64,000 nucleotides of DNA from Ypsolopha sequella. Taxonomy: Eukaryota; Arthropoda; Insecta; Lepidoptera; Ypsolophidae. The position numbers and the translations under genes are program-made. Below the pieces are notes generated by a model that was not told the origin of the DNA, did no database searches, and saw only the letters and a program-made list of their open reading frames with translations. Numbering within the stretch: position 1 is the stretch's first letter; each line of letters opens with the position of its first letter. Of this stretch, positions 43,493 through 54,712 are shown one piece after another. The stretch spans positions 28,348,069 to 28,412,068 of the forward strand of contig OW203993.1 of the NCBI GenBank assembly GCA_934047225.1, read 5' to 3'.

Positions 43493-43980
43493 TTATAGGG
43501 GATCTCTTTGCATTTCGACCCTCACGTGATGCCAAGGGACTATTATTCTAAGGGATTGCACTTTGTTTTATCTTATTCCATTTTTCCTCCGCAGAGATGC
43601 AAATTAACATAAATGCATACTCGTGCATATCAGCGCGGTACAAAAACGCAAAAAAAGATATCTTAAAATCAATTGGGACCAGGGAGCGAGAGGTCAAACT
43701 ATTTGAATTTTTTCGAATTCGAGTTTTTTAAAAGCAACATATTTATTGTTTATCAACTAAAAACTGGAATGCAACCAGGGATGTCACACAAAAGTACGTT
43801 TTTCGATTGAACTAAATGTGAAACACTGTGAAACGAGTGCAAGTTTGTGCATCTATTCATCATGTAAATGTGAAAGAAACAGCCGGATGAGATGTTTCGA
43901 TCATTGAAGTTTTCGATTGGCCTGAAATGAAACAACCGGGAAGACTTACTAATTTTTTTGCATTTTAAAAACTAACAAAA

Positions 43981-44146
43981 TGTAGCCGATTCTGAAGGCT
44001 TTAATTTTAGTTTTAGTGCTGTCAAAACTAAAATTATTCCAAAGTAATTTAGCTTCTGTTCCTAGCAGTTAAAGACCATTTTACAATAAACAAAATTTAG
44101 TTTTGACAGCACTAAAACTAAAATTAAAGCCTTTAGAATCTGCTAC
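43981..44146. mobile_element. Fold-back MITE, 'tgtagccgattctgaagg' family, copy 5
   Basis: The best-preserved copy: 'tgtagccgattctgaaggct' to 'gcctttagaatctgctaca' with inner arms 'tagttttagtgctgtcaaaa' and complement. It shares its loop with the copy at 12,088 ('tctgttcctagca'). Confidence 0.9.
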
Positions 44147-45070
44147 ATTAAATGTTTTATATTAAGTAATTAACGTATTAAATGTATGTAATTATCCAAC
44201 TGTATTTATAGTATCTTTAAAAATATGGTTACACTGTCAAAATTTAAAACGTATTTTTCTCGAAATGTACTCACTTGCCTGCACCTGTCATTTATATTTT
44301 GAACAAAAATCTCAAACACAAATAAGCACAATCCAATACCAATATTACAGTAATTACCAGGAGCTTGCTGGTTGTGCACCGCAGATAGTTCATAAACTCA
44401 CACCGAGTTGAGTTTCCTACCCGGGTTGCAACACTAACCCGTTCAAAAATGAACTCGCGTCTCAACACCGACCGTTCAAAAATGACAGTGTCGCTACACT
44501 GGTGTCGAATTTTTCAACATCAACTCTGAGCAGGGTTCGCAAGGTTCGTATAAGCTCCAAACGTCACCTGACATTCACGTTAATTTTCGTAAATGACATG
44601 ACGTTAATTTTCGTACCTAGGGGGTCTTCTTAACGTTATAGTTGATATATTTACGTTAAATTTCGTACAGAGGGGGTCTTTTCAACGTTATTATACTAAA
44701 TATTATGCAAAAATGACAACTGACGTTTGGAGTGTCGCTACACGATGAAATCCGTTCAAAAACTCAGCGTTACAACCCCAGTGTTCCTACCCAGCCCAGG
44801 GTTATTTAATGAACGCACTTCAGAGATCGTAGCCTGCTTCAGTGATCAGATCACAGATCGGTGAGACGTGAGTGTGTGCGTGCAACAGCTGCGCGTGCGG
44901 AATGTGCACCTGCCGCACGCACACACACGCACACTCTCACCCGCTATGGATTCACTAATTATGCACAAAAAACTACACTACCATTATGTTCTATGTCTCC
45001 AGCAACCCTCGTGGGTCTTCTGATTTGAGTTCAATGAGATGTTAACTTTATAACATTTTGTCCGTACAGA
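44147..45070. other. Graf intron, no gene seen
   Basis: AT-rich with a repeated motif 'acgttaattttcgta' (about 44,577, 44,602 and 44,652). A CA/CG-rich patch at 44,870-44,935 holds the near-palindrome 'cgcgtgcggaatgtgcacct' 'gccgcacgc'. No convincing exon was found. Confidence 0.45.
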
Positions 45071-45312
45071 CAGTGGCGTGCACAGAACTTTTTGCTGGAA
45101 AAGCAAGCAATTGGTCAAGAACAACAATAAAAAAATATATGAAAAAATTTTAATATCACTTTGAAAAAATAAAGTTTGTATAGGAAATTTTCACTATAGG
45201 GTAGACATTGTCTACCTCTTTTTCAAAGTGATATTTAAATTTTTTTATATTTTTTTTATTGTTGATCTTGACCAATTGCTTGCTTTTCCAGCAAAAAGTT
45301 CTGTGCCGCCGC
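45071..45312. mobile_element. hAT-like MITE, longer relative of 51,563
   Basis: It begins 'cagtggcgtgcacagaactt' and ends 'ccagcaaaaagttctgtgcc'. Both halves pair across an AT-rich middle ('atatcactttgaaaaa' with 'tttttcaaagtgatat'). The right end diverges into CCG repeats, so the last bases and the target duplication are not identifiable. Confidence 0.7.
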
Positions 45313-45316
45313 CGCC

Positions 45317-45590
45317 AAACCGCCTGCATTTATACTGGAGACTCGGTTAGTGATCAGAAGCAATGTTAAATGACCCAACAGGAGAAACACGAAAAAAAAA
45401 ATATTTTTTGCGCCTATACTGGCTATACTAGGATTTGTATTATATAGTATGAATGGGAGCAAAAAAAAATTTAAAGATTTCGGAAAAAGGTATTATTGAA
45501 CCTTGTTCTTGATCACTAACCGAGTTACCGAGTCTCCAGTACGACTGAAGACTTCAGGCGGTTGATTCAATTTCACCTTGTATACAAGAT
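45317..45590. mobile_element. Fold-back element
   Basis: 'actggagactcggttagtga' (45,334) pairs with 'gatcactaaccgagt...gagtctccagt' (about 45,511-45,540). The outer 'aaaccgcctg' pairs with 'caggcggtt'. A 'caccttgtata' end resembles the element at 42,888. Confidence 0.65.
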
Positions 45591-45722
45591 GACATTAATT
45601 TATATCACGACATGAATCCCCGAGGGGGTGTCAGAGGTGCCCGAGTGTGAAATGTGAAATGCAAGACACAGTCCACACTCGGTACACCCACATTTCACCG
45701 ACAATTATTACATTAATTTATA

Positions 45723-45948
45723 CACCCAAATTCATACTAATTCATACTAAGCAAGTATCAAGGTTCGATGACCCTTTTTGTGAAATTCGTAATTTTTTTT
45801 CTTCCTGTTCCCTACAAACAAACGCAAGCCCAACACCGAGTCAATTACTATTATGGGAGGTCAACATTTTATTTTGCGAAATTAGCACCAAGTTTTATCG
45901 GCCGTGATACTGATCACTTACCAAGTCTCCAGTATCAATTTGGCTGCC
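45723..45948. repeat. Fold-back MITE, copy 2 (see 26,427)
   Basis: It shares 'atcaaggttcgatgaccctt', 'accgagtcaattacta' and 'gatactgatcacttaccaag' with copy 1. The ends are 'ccaaattcatact' and 'agtatcaatttgg'. Confidence 0.75.
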
Positions 45949-46111
45949 TAAATTAATGTTATTTCATGTATATTGTATGGACTATGTTTGGCTACGGAGT
46001 GTTATAAAAATAAATGCGATCCTTGTTTTTTGCCTATCCGCCCCGAGTGCCGACACAGGGCGAGGTCGCTCGGCGGCAGCTGCGCTACACACGACTCACT
46101 GAGCTCTAGGT

Positions 46112-46946
46112 CAGGGGTGGCCAACAAGCCGATCGCGGGCCAAACGTTGATCGATTGCGACCTCATTAATATATTCAGTTATTGTTGTGCATGTGGCAGA
46201 AATATTTTCAAACCCGATTAAATAAATCTAGCTAAAGTGTGAAGAACCGTTTTATTGTAATTGGACCATATTTTTCCCAATATTACTGTAAATTTCAGCA
46301 TTAAAACAATTTCCCTAGACACAAAGAGAGAAATTTTAATTCATATTCATATTCATATATATATTTATAATATTATTTATTCCTATATTTTTATTTTACT
46401 CAAGTGTATTTTTTTTATTAAATTTAAGTAAACTTAACCTTTATTATTTATCTGTGTATTTCCCCATATTATTATTTATTACATAAAATATAGACATAGA
46501 TTATTTCATTATATTACATTAAAACCGACCTGTAATAAGTGTATATAGTATACATCATTACATACATTACATAAATAAATATATTTCGTTATGCAGTTAT
46601 GTAGTTTAAAAAGACGCAAAGAATAGCTTTATGTGCAGTCGACCAGACCAGCGGGCCTATTACGAGTATGTATCTTTAGTTGCCATTTGAACTGGGTGCC
46701 TATCATCAAAAATATAGATATACTATCGAATTCCGATTGTCTAAGGATATGTTCGCACTTGAAGTGACGACACAGTTCGTAAATAGTTCAATATCCACTA
46801 ATAGCAATTTTGAAAGTTCCGAGTTTTAGCTATGTTTTTGATGATAGGCACCTAGTCCAGTCGGCAACTAAAGTTACAGAATATAGGGGCTGGTGGCATC
46901 AAATATAAAACTGTCGACCGCTATACGAACAAGTTGGTCACCCCTG
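46112..46946. mobile_element. Non-autonomous hAT element
   Basis: The ends are 'caggggtggccaacaag' and 'caagttggtcacccctg', a typical hAT inverted terminus. The 8 bp outside them are ctctaggt and ccctaagt (6 of 8 match), a decayed 8-bp target duplication. The 835-bp interior has no transposase. It contains its own inverted pair ('gcctatcatcaaaaa' with 'tttttgatgataggc') that is probably a nested MITE. Confidence 0.75.
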
Positions 46947-47013
46947 CCCTAAGTAACTGCACCATTATCTGCATTCATAAGATAACGCGTCGCGCACCTG
47001 GCCGCCCGCCATC

Positions 47014-47284
47014 AGGACCAGCACGTATCCAGACTTTTGGTTCGGGGGGGGGGGGGGGGTCAGGACGCATCCAGAACTTTACTATATTCTTCCACTTAGC
47101 GCACCACACAGACTGTACTGTGTCTGTAATCCACGTTAATAAATGTTTAGTCCAATATTTTCGTCGCAATAATGCCGCCAAATTAGAATTTGTCCCATCC
47201 CGTGTATGTTACGCTAGATTTCAGGGGGATACATCCCAACTACTATCCCCCCCCCCCCCCCCTGGATACGTGCTTGCATCAGGA
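47014..47284. repeat. Inverted pair enclosing facing poly-G and poly-C tracts
   Basis: 'agcacgtatccag' near 47,022 is mirrored by 'ctggatacgtgct' near 47,262. Just inside are a G-run of about 17 (47,043-47,060) and a C-run of about 15 (47,249-47,264). The segment could fold as a hairpin in which the G and C tracts pair. No coding sequence. Confidence 0.6.
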
Positions 47285-50009
47285 TTTAGGAGGATCGGGT
47301 TGTTCCCATTAGTTTCTATGCAGTGCAGTGTGGATACCTGGTTACGGTAGACTGTTTGCGGACTAAAAGTTTTTAAATTTTTTGACGGTAGTGCCATAAA
47401 ACACGGTGCTTCAGCGGCTAGTGTAAATCCTTGTGTTATTTCGTTAATCGGGTCTTTTCAAGCCACGCTGGGATAGGTGCATTTCATTCATTCATTCATT
47501 CAGAAAAACGTTAACCTGTTTTTTTACTACTGAAAACAAAATTCCTTATTTCATTATTTCGTTAAATTTTAAAATCCATACGAGTACTACATTGATTCCC
47601 GCTAGTTTCCAAAAAAATGTTAATAGAAAAATTATTTCAATAACAATAATTAACAGTACTAAAGGTTTCTGCCTTTCGGCCATTTTACTTCCCAACCAAG
47701 GAACTACATTTTGTATTAGTACTTATGAAGGTACATACATATGTACATTTGTATTAAAATTTAAAAATGAACTGACCCATTAACTGATTACTCAGGTTTT
47801 GAAAAATACTGCTCTAATGTGGCTTGTTTTTTACCAGAATAAATCTTCGTAATAACATGATTACAGAGAGACATCGACTTGCAAAAAATGGGCGGATTAT
47901 AGTAGTTGTCGGATTATCAAGCGGCGGACTAGCGAGAGAGTACTGTATATCAAAGTTGTTCAGTCCTAACCGTACGCCAACTTTTTATTATGAATATAAT
48001 CTTAATGCAGCACAAATCTACACCCTATAACCCTGAAATAACTAATAATAAAAGACGCAAGCACATAGTCTTCGCACAAACACGCACACCCGCACACTCT
48101 TTCGCGCAAAAATTCTTGTTCTTAGGCCCCAATATAAGTATCTTTACAATAAAATAAATAAAAAAATCTACTTATATGACCTCACAAGCATTAAATGCAA
48201 AATTCGAGTCTCTGAAGGCTACAATCCTTGTCATACGACGAGACGGAGAACCTACTCTTAGTTATATAACTATTATATGTAATATGAATAAATATAATTT
48301 TAGCTGTATTAGCTTTTTATTTGTAGTTTTAACAATTATAATTGTTAAAATATTATATTATTATAATTTTAACAATTATATGTAATGAAACTGTTCTAGT
48401 TTATAAGCTAATTTAAATATGTATTATTTTGTTATCTTAAGGAAACATTTATTTAATTGTCAAGCATAAAATTTTTAAATTTTTAAGCGTCTAATTGCTA
48501 TTTTAGTCCTTTTATACTCTTTTTTAACGCTATGCCAAAAATACAGACTACTTTTGTAGTTTAGTTTAGGCAAAATATCATTTTCACTAGCTGTAAGATC
48601 CTTTTGTATGTACTAATCTGAAGTTCTCTTTATGTAAATAAACATTATTATCCAAGAAGACTGAGGTACAAATAAAAAGAGTATGAATAATAAATAGTGA
48701 TGTCTTACAGAGTGTCTAATAGAATTAAAACGCATATATCTATATCCAGGATTGAGTTAAAATTATTACTTGCTCGTGAAGCTGACTGAACCTCTCAGCT
48801 TTTGGAAACAAATGCGAACTACTTTTTTTTATTAAATAAAAATTTGGGGTACTACAAAAAAGTCAATTTTGGATACAGTGGGAACAACCCGAACGAACAC
48901 GATCAAGGTGATGAGACAGCGAAGAGACTCACCACCGTCGTACTCCCCGACTATTCGTCTCTCTTCAGACAATAATGAGGTGAGTCGGTCGATTTGGTCC
49001 TGTTTTGAGACCAGTGTTGCAGTTCGGTGACATTTGTTACATTTTTGGTAATTTTTAACCTTTTCGTGAAACTCGCATGTATCTTTTAATTATGGGACAC
49101 TTTCGTAACGCTTGGGAATTGTTGAAGATTTCATGGTCAAAACCGATATTGATATTTATGCTGCAATCAGAAAGTTACCCGGCTAAAGTTTTCCTAAAAA
49201 GAAAAAATTTCAATGTTGTTTTTTTTGTAAAGTAAAAACTAATAAGTTTATTACATTTAACTCTCAGAGACTTTTTCTTCGATAAGTTTTTACTTTTTGC
49301 TTTAAAAGGGACCCTAATTAGTTGATAAAAGAGAAACTAAATATAAATAAGTCATATGTGACAACGTTCCACGTATACGTATTTACCAATGAAATACAAT
49401 CAAGAATTAGAAGTGGATATTAAATAACGATGAAAGTGCCATAAAAACGTATTTTACATAGTGCAAATTTAATAAAATAGTATAATTTATGACAAAATTA
49501 TAATAATATGATTGATTACTATTGAAAATGATAATAATACACATGTTATATTATGAAGAAATTAATAAAAAAATTACGTTTATCTTTTACCCCAAAAATT
49601 AATCTTTTAGCAGGAAAGTGCGATGGCAACACCGCTCCTGACAGCCGGTTATTGTGCGAACATCTGTCGCGCGCGCGCAGCCTCCACCTCTACGTATGTA
49701 CACACACGCACACACACACGGGGGCGCGCTCCGAGCACGCACTTTATTGTTATCTCTTGAGAAAGAATTACCTTTGTTATTGACGTTTCTTCAAGAGGTT
49801 TCAATAAAGATTAGTTCCAATAATAGGATTAGATTATTTTCAAATTAAAAAATAAACTATATTGTAATTTCGACAGGCAGATGTGACCAAATTCGACCGA
49901 GCCACCGTCCCGGCCGCCGTCGTCGGCGCCGCGCCGCTTTCATACAAAGTGTTGAATTTCAAAACTTATTTACAGCCGCTTGCCTAAAGTATAGGACATA
50001 CGTCTGACG
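47285..50009. other. Graf intron, no gene seen
   Basis: AT-rich, with short open frames that show no family resemblance and no codon bias like the Graf, AIF or Tsc1 exons. A small inverted pair 'ttttaacaattata...tataattttaacaattat' lies at about 48,325-48,380. A GC-richer patch at 49,877-49,950 has no usable splice boundaries. Confidence 0.5.
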
Positions 50010-50175
50010 GATCTCAGAGGAGCTAGTGGCGAAGCGCATCTTTTATTGTGAATTGAATGAAGGAGGGCAGGCGAAAACAGGGCCCAGGGCGGCCAACTCT
50101 TCAGGTACAAAGATGTTCAGAAGCGACACATGAAAAGGTGCAATATTGACACCTTTAAGGCGCTTCTTCCCAGGT
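50010..50175 (+). mobile_element. LINE C-terminal fragment
   Basis: Two frames on the plus strand give RIFYCELNEGGQAKTG and then RYKDVQKRHMKRCNIDT. These motifs stand next to each other in the C-terminal region of many animal LINEs. The shift between frames shows decay. No other part of the element is present. Confidence 0.65.
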
Positions 50176-50527
50176 TCATCCAAAAATGACTATTGATAAA
50201 GTTATTTCTCTTAACACTGTATCTACGTGAGCCTAGAGCATGAACAACGTCAGATTTTCGAGGATTCGTTTGAATAAATTTGGACTCTACTTAAATCGAA
50301 AAAAAAAAGTTATAATTAATTTATCGATCTTTTATCTAAGGATTCTACTTATAAACTATGTATAAAGATTTACAAGTAATTAAGTAAAAAAAAATGTTTT
50401 CCACCCTCTTTTTTTGGTTCTCAAACGTTCGTTTCAAGGACGCGGTTAAGAGATCAACTTGTTTTTTTTTTCATAAATAGTTAATAGAAATATGAAGGGA
50501 TTCTACTTAAATCCAATTTTTTTCCCT

Positions 50528-50705
50528 AAAAAACATTCCAGTATTAGCTAAAAACACACCAATTTGTTGTTTCACTGCGTGATCATTAGTATTACGCGTC
50601 CAAGAAAAAGAGGCCAATGAGCCAACATATAATCGCTTCTATCAAAAGCAAATAAGGCCATTGGACTTATTGTGCTGGACGGGTAATAAAAAAAGTTGCT
50701 AGGGT
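50528..50705. repeat. Interspersed repeat, copy 2 (inverted relative to 42,166)
   Basis: From 'cagtattagctaaaaacaca' to 'aaaaaaagttgctag', the reverse complement of the copy at 42,166-42,345. It is cut by the Tc1/mariner-like element that starts at 50,709. Confidence 0.8.
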
Positions 50706-50708
50706 ATA

Positions 50709-51548
50709 GTACATTTCAAATACCATGGCCCGATTCCACTTAAGACGGTCATTAGGTGTTAACAATAGGATTAGTGATAACAAAAGATACCTGGCCAGAC
50801 CCTTTTGCGGTGTGGTATTTTACACGCAACCTAATGATCTTGATCGTTTAACCAAGTAATCTTTATGAATGTAAACAATATTTCATGTTAGTTGTCATCT
50901 GACTACGTTAGTGATTGCACGTATACTGTCAATAACAATGTTTCGACCTTGGGTAACATCCATAAGTGACCCGTCTAGTGGTGAAGTTAGTTCGCAGCAA
51001 CGTAAGAAAAGATACGAACCCCACGCTTTGGAAAAATGCTTGTGAGCATGTCATCAAAGTGGAGAACGACTTTTTAACCCACCCTGTGTATCCATTCATC
51101 ATAAACACCTGCGAAACCTCAAGTTCGGAAGAAAATATGTCAGAAAGCGAATGAATCTTATATTTTTTATAATTAATGTACCTATATGTTAAACGTAAAT
51201 CAATTAAGCTAGTCGTAACTTAAGTTATCTGAATGTCTGTACTTGTTAATTATTAGACGTTACATGTAATAAATATAAAGATACCATAGTATTATAATTA
51301 AACATTAATGTAAATAACTAATCATACGTATTTTTATTTTCAAGTACCAACATTTTTTAGTCACGCTTTAGTTACATACAGATTGCACCGACGCGTGCCA
51401 ATTTGAAGTGCTCCAAATTAGATAACAAAAGGCAAACATTATGAGCCCCATTGTTAAGTTTCAAGTGGAATCGGGCCATGGTATTTGAAATGTACTAGCC
51501 CCATTGTTAAGTTTCAAGTGGAATCGGGCCATGGTATTTGAAATGTAC
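50709..51548 (+). mobile_element. Tc1/mariner-like element, copy 2, further deleted
   Basis: It has the same terminal sequence 'gtacatttcaaataccatgg' and TA flanks (50,707-50,708 and 51,549-51,550) as copy 1, in the opposite orientation. Sequence is near identical to copy 1 where both exist, except for a large deletion inside the ORF at about 51,012. The right end is duplicated: the last 54 bp ('gccccattgttaagtttcaa' to 'tgtacta') occur twice in tandem. Confidence 0.87.
50938..51154 (+). pseudogene. Remnant of the truncated transposase ORF (copy 2)
   Basis: It begins like copy 1 (MFRPWVTSISDPSSGEVSSQ). A deletion after the shared 'cgtaagaaaag' joins it out of frame to the C-terminal part (TLWKNACEHVIKVENDFLTH, ending SSSEENMSESE). 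All of the helix-turn-helix region is lost. It is not expected to make a product. Confidence 0.8.
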
Positions 51549-51562
51549 TATAACCTCTAACG

Positions 51563-51694
51563 CAGTGGCGTGCACAGAACTTTTTTCCGGAAAAGCTTAT
51601 TTTTTTCAGTGTAATTAAAAAAAATATATTTTTTTTATTGTCGTACTTGACCTTCTGATTGCTTTTCCGGAAAAAAGTTCTGTACACGCCACTG
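51563..51694. mobile_element. 132-bp hAT MITE with perfect 8-bp target duplication
   Basis: The termini are 'cagtggcgtgcacagaactt' and 'aagttctgtacacgccactg'. 'ttttttccggaaaagc' pairs with 'gcttttccggaaaaaa'. The flanking 8 bp, ctctaacg, occur exactly on both sides (51,555-51,562 and 51,695-51,702), diagnostic of hAT insertion. The middle is AT-rich. Confidence 0.92.
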
Positions 51695-51702
51695 CTCTAA
51701 CG

Positions 51703-52311
51703 GTGTGTTTAATAATAATAATGAAAAAAAAAATGTATATTGTTTAAGGAAATTATTCTCGTAAATGCATGAAAATATTCTTCAAAGACAATCTGTTTTT
51801 AGAATTAAATTAGGTAAAATTGGTAATTTATTTGTATTTGAATGGTTCTTGCACTAAAATACACGGATAATATTGCTTGGAAAAATCATTTATGGAATTG
51901 CAGCGCGGCAGCACAGCAGCGCCCTGAATGGCAGACCTCGACACCAAACGCGACGAGTTAAAAGACATACAACCGGACAGACATACAAACAGCGGATTAC
52001 ATTAAAACCGACCTGTAATAAGTGTATCTGGTATACATACATTACATAAATAAATATATTTCATTTCATAGGGTCCCATTTGGCACCCTTTGGGTACGAA
52101 ACCCTAAAAAAAGTGACAATATCGACAGTATGGTACCAACAGGTGATAATTTGGTGTTGTTTTCAATTAAATAATTAATAATTTAAATCATTAAAATGAC
52201 ACAATTCTTAATTAGAGTTCTTTTGGCAAATTCGTTACAAATCTGGAAGGCTATTCTGTCATTAATTTTCACTCGGAATTCAGTCGTTCGACTATTGTTA
52301 CAGTATGATAA
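51703..52311. other. Graf intron with repeat debris
   Basis: No gene. 'cattaaaaccgacctgtaat' 'aagtgtat' at about 51,997 repeats sequence at 46,520. 'catagggtcccatttggcac...gaaaccctaaaaaa' at about 52,067 is the end motif of the repeat seen at 18,715 and 36,195. Confidence 0.5.
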
Positions 52312-52690
52312 ATGCCATGCGATAAACAAAAACGGTCTGACCTACGTGACATGGTAGGTATCATAACTGGGCACTGCAACCTAAACAAGCAACTTTTCAC
52401 CACAGGTGGCACCGATAGCCCTCTATGCAGAGGGTGCCTTCTAGAGGAAGAGACAGTGGAACACGTGCTACTCCACTGCTCTGCAACCGAAGACATAAGA
52501 CGAAAAGCAGGGATCACGACGAGCTCCGACTTCCCTTCATTGGACCAGTTTATGTGTCAGAATGCTGAAGCTGTTCGGCTCTATTTTAAGAGCTGTCCTG
52601 GCTGGGCTAACTGACCGGGGGGAAGTGCACAATATTCACGATTGTGGAGAATCAGTGCAGGACTCATCGCCCCCGCTACGAATTTAGAAT
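52312..52690 (+). mobile_element. LINE 3' fragment with Cys/His tail
   Basis: The frame 52,312-52,614 reads DMVGIITGHCNLNKQL, then LCRGCLLEEETVEHVLLHCS, and ends CPGWAN with a stop. This GHC...C-x2-C...H-x4-C arrangement is the zinc knuckle at the end of I/R1-type LINE ORF2 proteins. The 3' UTR 'gggggaagtgcaca...gaatcagtgcaggactcatc' also occurs inverted at 11,515. 5'-truncated. Confidence 0.82.
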
Positions 52691-53730
52691 TTAGAATGCC
52701 ATGCGATGTAAAGTAAAGTGACAACTAATTAAGCCTCATCAAATAAAAACTATGGAATACTCGTATAAGAAATGCTAACTATAGGTTTTTTAATAAAAAA
52801 AACAATAAATATCCGTAGAAAATCCCTTTTAAAATCGATCCCAAAATCTGATAGCAATTTTTTCGCACGTACCAGAATAGCAGTCCATCATAAATAAGTC
52901 TCGGGTGCGTCTCAAAAAACTTATTTGACGGTTGATATTACTTATTGAATGCGTGAAAGATATCCCGACAGATATACACCACGCCTTTACAAAAGGATGG
53001 TGTCCAATTTGAAGTTTATGACTTTTTGATAAACGGTTGTTATAGCGGTTCAAGGCGTATAACCACGCTAAATAAGCAACTCGATGTGTGTCGGTACAAA
53101 TATTAACAGAAACGACATTAAAATAATGTTCATTTCAGCGTGCCTTGAAAAGTGGCTGTTACGACAACCACTGCGTCTCCGGCTAGCGCAAAATAGGAGA
53201 AAATAATACTTTTCACATGGACGCCACGAACGAAAAAACATTTTTGAACTTCAATTTTTTAGATCTAAAAATTTCCTATAATTTGGTGAAATAATAATTA
53301 AAATCGCTTTGGGCGTTTGGAAGGAGTAAGAGAATTCTTGTGTTAATCATGTGAAACTTTCGATGACTTTCGATTTTTTGGTCAAAACTTACAATAGAAA
53401 AACAGTTTATGAAACTTAAAATTTATTTTTGATTCTATAATGCCTATCATATATTTTTATGAAAGTTTTTGGACCACCCGTGTGGGAGGAGTAGGCCTTC
53501 AAAGACAGGTCCAAATTGCAGTTGGCGTATCCATTCGCCTTAACAGAAAGTTATAAACTTTTCAAATTGGTCACCATCCTTTACTAAAGCCATGGAGATA
53601 GTGTTTTCGCTCGGGGTATCTTTCACGTGACCACTGCAAAGTTAATAAAATAACGGATCCTTAATCTGCTGCCTTTCTGTGTGTTTTGTTGTTTTTTTAT
53701 TTTTGTGTGTAGATTAGGATACTAACATAG
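52691..53730. other. Graf intron, no feature seen
   Basis: AT-rich sequence without gene-like frames. I see no bounded repeat. Confidence 0.45.
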
Positions 53731-54118
53731 TTTTCAATGCAAGTGCCCGTAAGGGCCCACTTTTTATGCATCAAAACCAAACAGAAAGTCGATTATTTTG
53801 CCCTAGGGCTTTATTATTATTTTTTTTATTTATTCACAATGGTTGGCTAACCTGCAGCCTTTCCTGTGTACCATAAATGTTATACTTTTTTTCCACTGTT
53901 TAACGGCTCTTGATACAGTCCTTTTGAGCCAATTATAATTTAAAGTTCACAAGATTATATTTGTTTTATTTCCTCACACTATGCATTGAAAAACGTAGTA
54001 TGATACACGGGTGTAAGAGCAATAAATTACTCGGTTACGTTTAAAACACTCGCGACGCTCGTGTTTTAAATCGTCCTCTTGATTTATTCCTTTTTGCCCT
54101 TGTAGTATAAACTACTAT
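53731..54118 (-). mobile_element. 395-bp repeat family, copy 3, inverted
   Basis: The reverse complement matches the copies at 10,013 and 33,485 along the whole length, including 'gatttaaaacacgagcg...' and 'ggctcaaaaggactgta'. This is the only one of the three in minus orientation. Confidence 0.82.
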
Positions 54119-54251
54119 TTTAAGCACATATTCTTCTTTCTTAATATTTTTAGTTCAAAAAGTGCTTCAAACACAAAACCCATATTCAAAATAAGTTAAC
54201 GAAATAACTGCAAAATCAAATAACATTCAAAAACGAAACACAAACATTCAC

Positions 54252-54530
54252 GGGGCTCCACAATGCTAAACATCAGTTTTGCAGTGGATTCAGTTCCGTC
54301 AATTTAGATGGTAAAAATTTGAAAAATATATGGCGTATTTTTTTTTCAAGACAATTATTAATTACACTTTACTTATAAGTAAACATACTTTCAATCTTGT
54401 TTTAAGTAAATTACTTTAAAAAACATGAGTTTCACGAAAAAAGCGATTCAGTTTCCATATTTCAAAACCGATTGAAACGAAACCAACACACGCAGATACT
54501 CACTAGAAAAAAACATCTTTATTACATACA
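54252..54530. mobile_element. Interspersed repeat, copy 2 (see 14,671)
   Basis: It starts 'ggggctccacaatgctaaac' and shares about 270 bp with copy 1, ending at 'acatctttattacata'. The right inverted end present in copy 1 is missing. Confidence 0.8.
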
Positions 54531-54712
54531 CCTGAGGAGAAAATTACATACTCTGGGCACGCTCACAGGCCACCCGTGCACATTCCAGGTAGGATAGAAG
54601 TTCCTAGGGATATATCTAAAAGAGGACACAGAAGGAAGATTTTTGAGAGTTTGCAGAAGTTCTATCTAAAGCCGAACTGCATTGACCGGAAATTATTATT
54701 ATTATAATATTA

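Noticed and set aside
46104..46954. Perfect target duplication for the hAT element at 46,112
   Set aside because: The flanking octamers match at only 6 of 8 positions, so it is reported as decayed and not as intact.
46934..47350. 138-codon plus-strand frame
   Set aside because: It reads through a G-run and a C-run inside an inverted repeat. The composition is artefactual.
49877..49960. GC-rich patch that might be a Graf exon
   Set aside because: No acceptor and donor pair gives an open frame, and no GRAF or other domain is readable.
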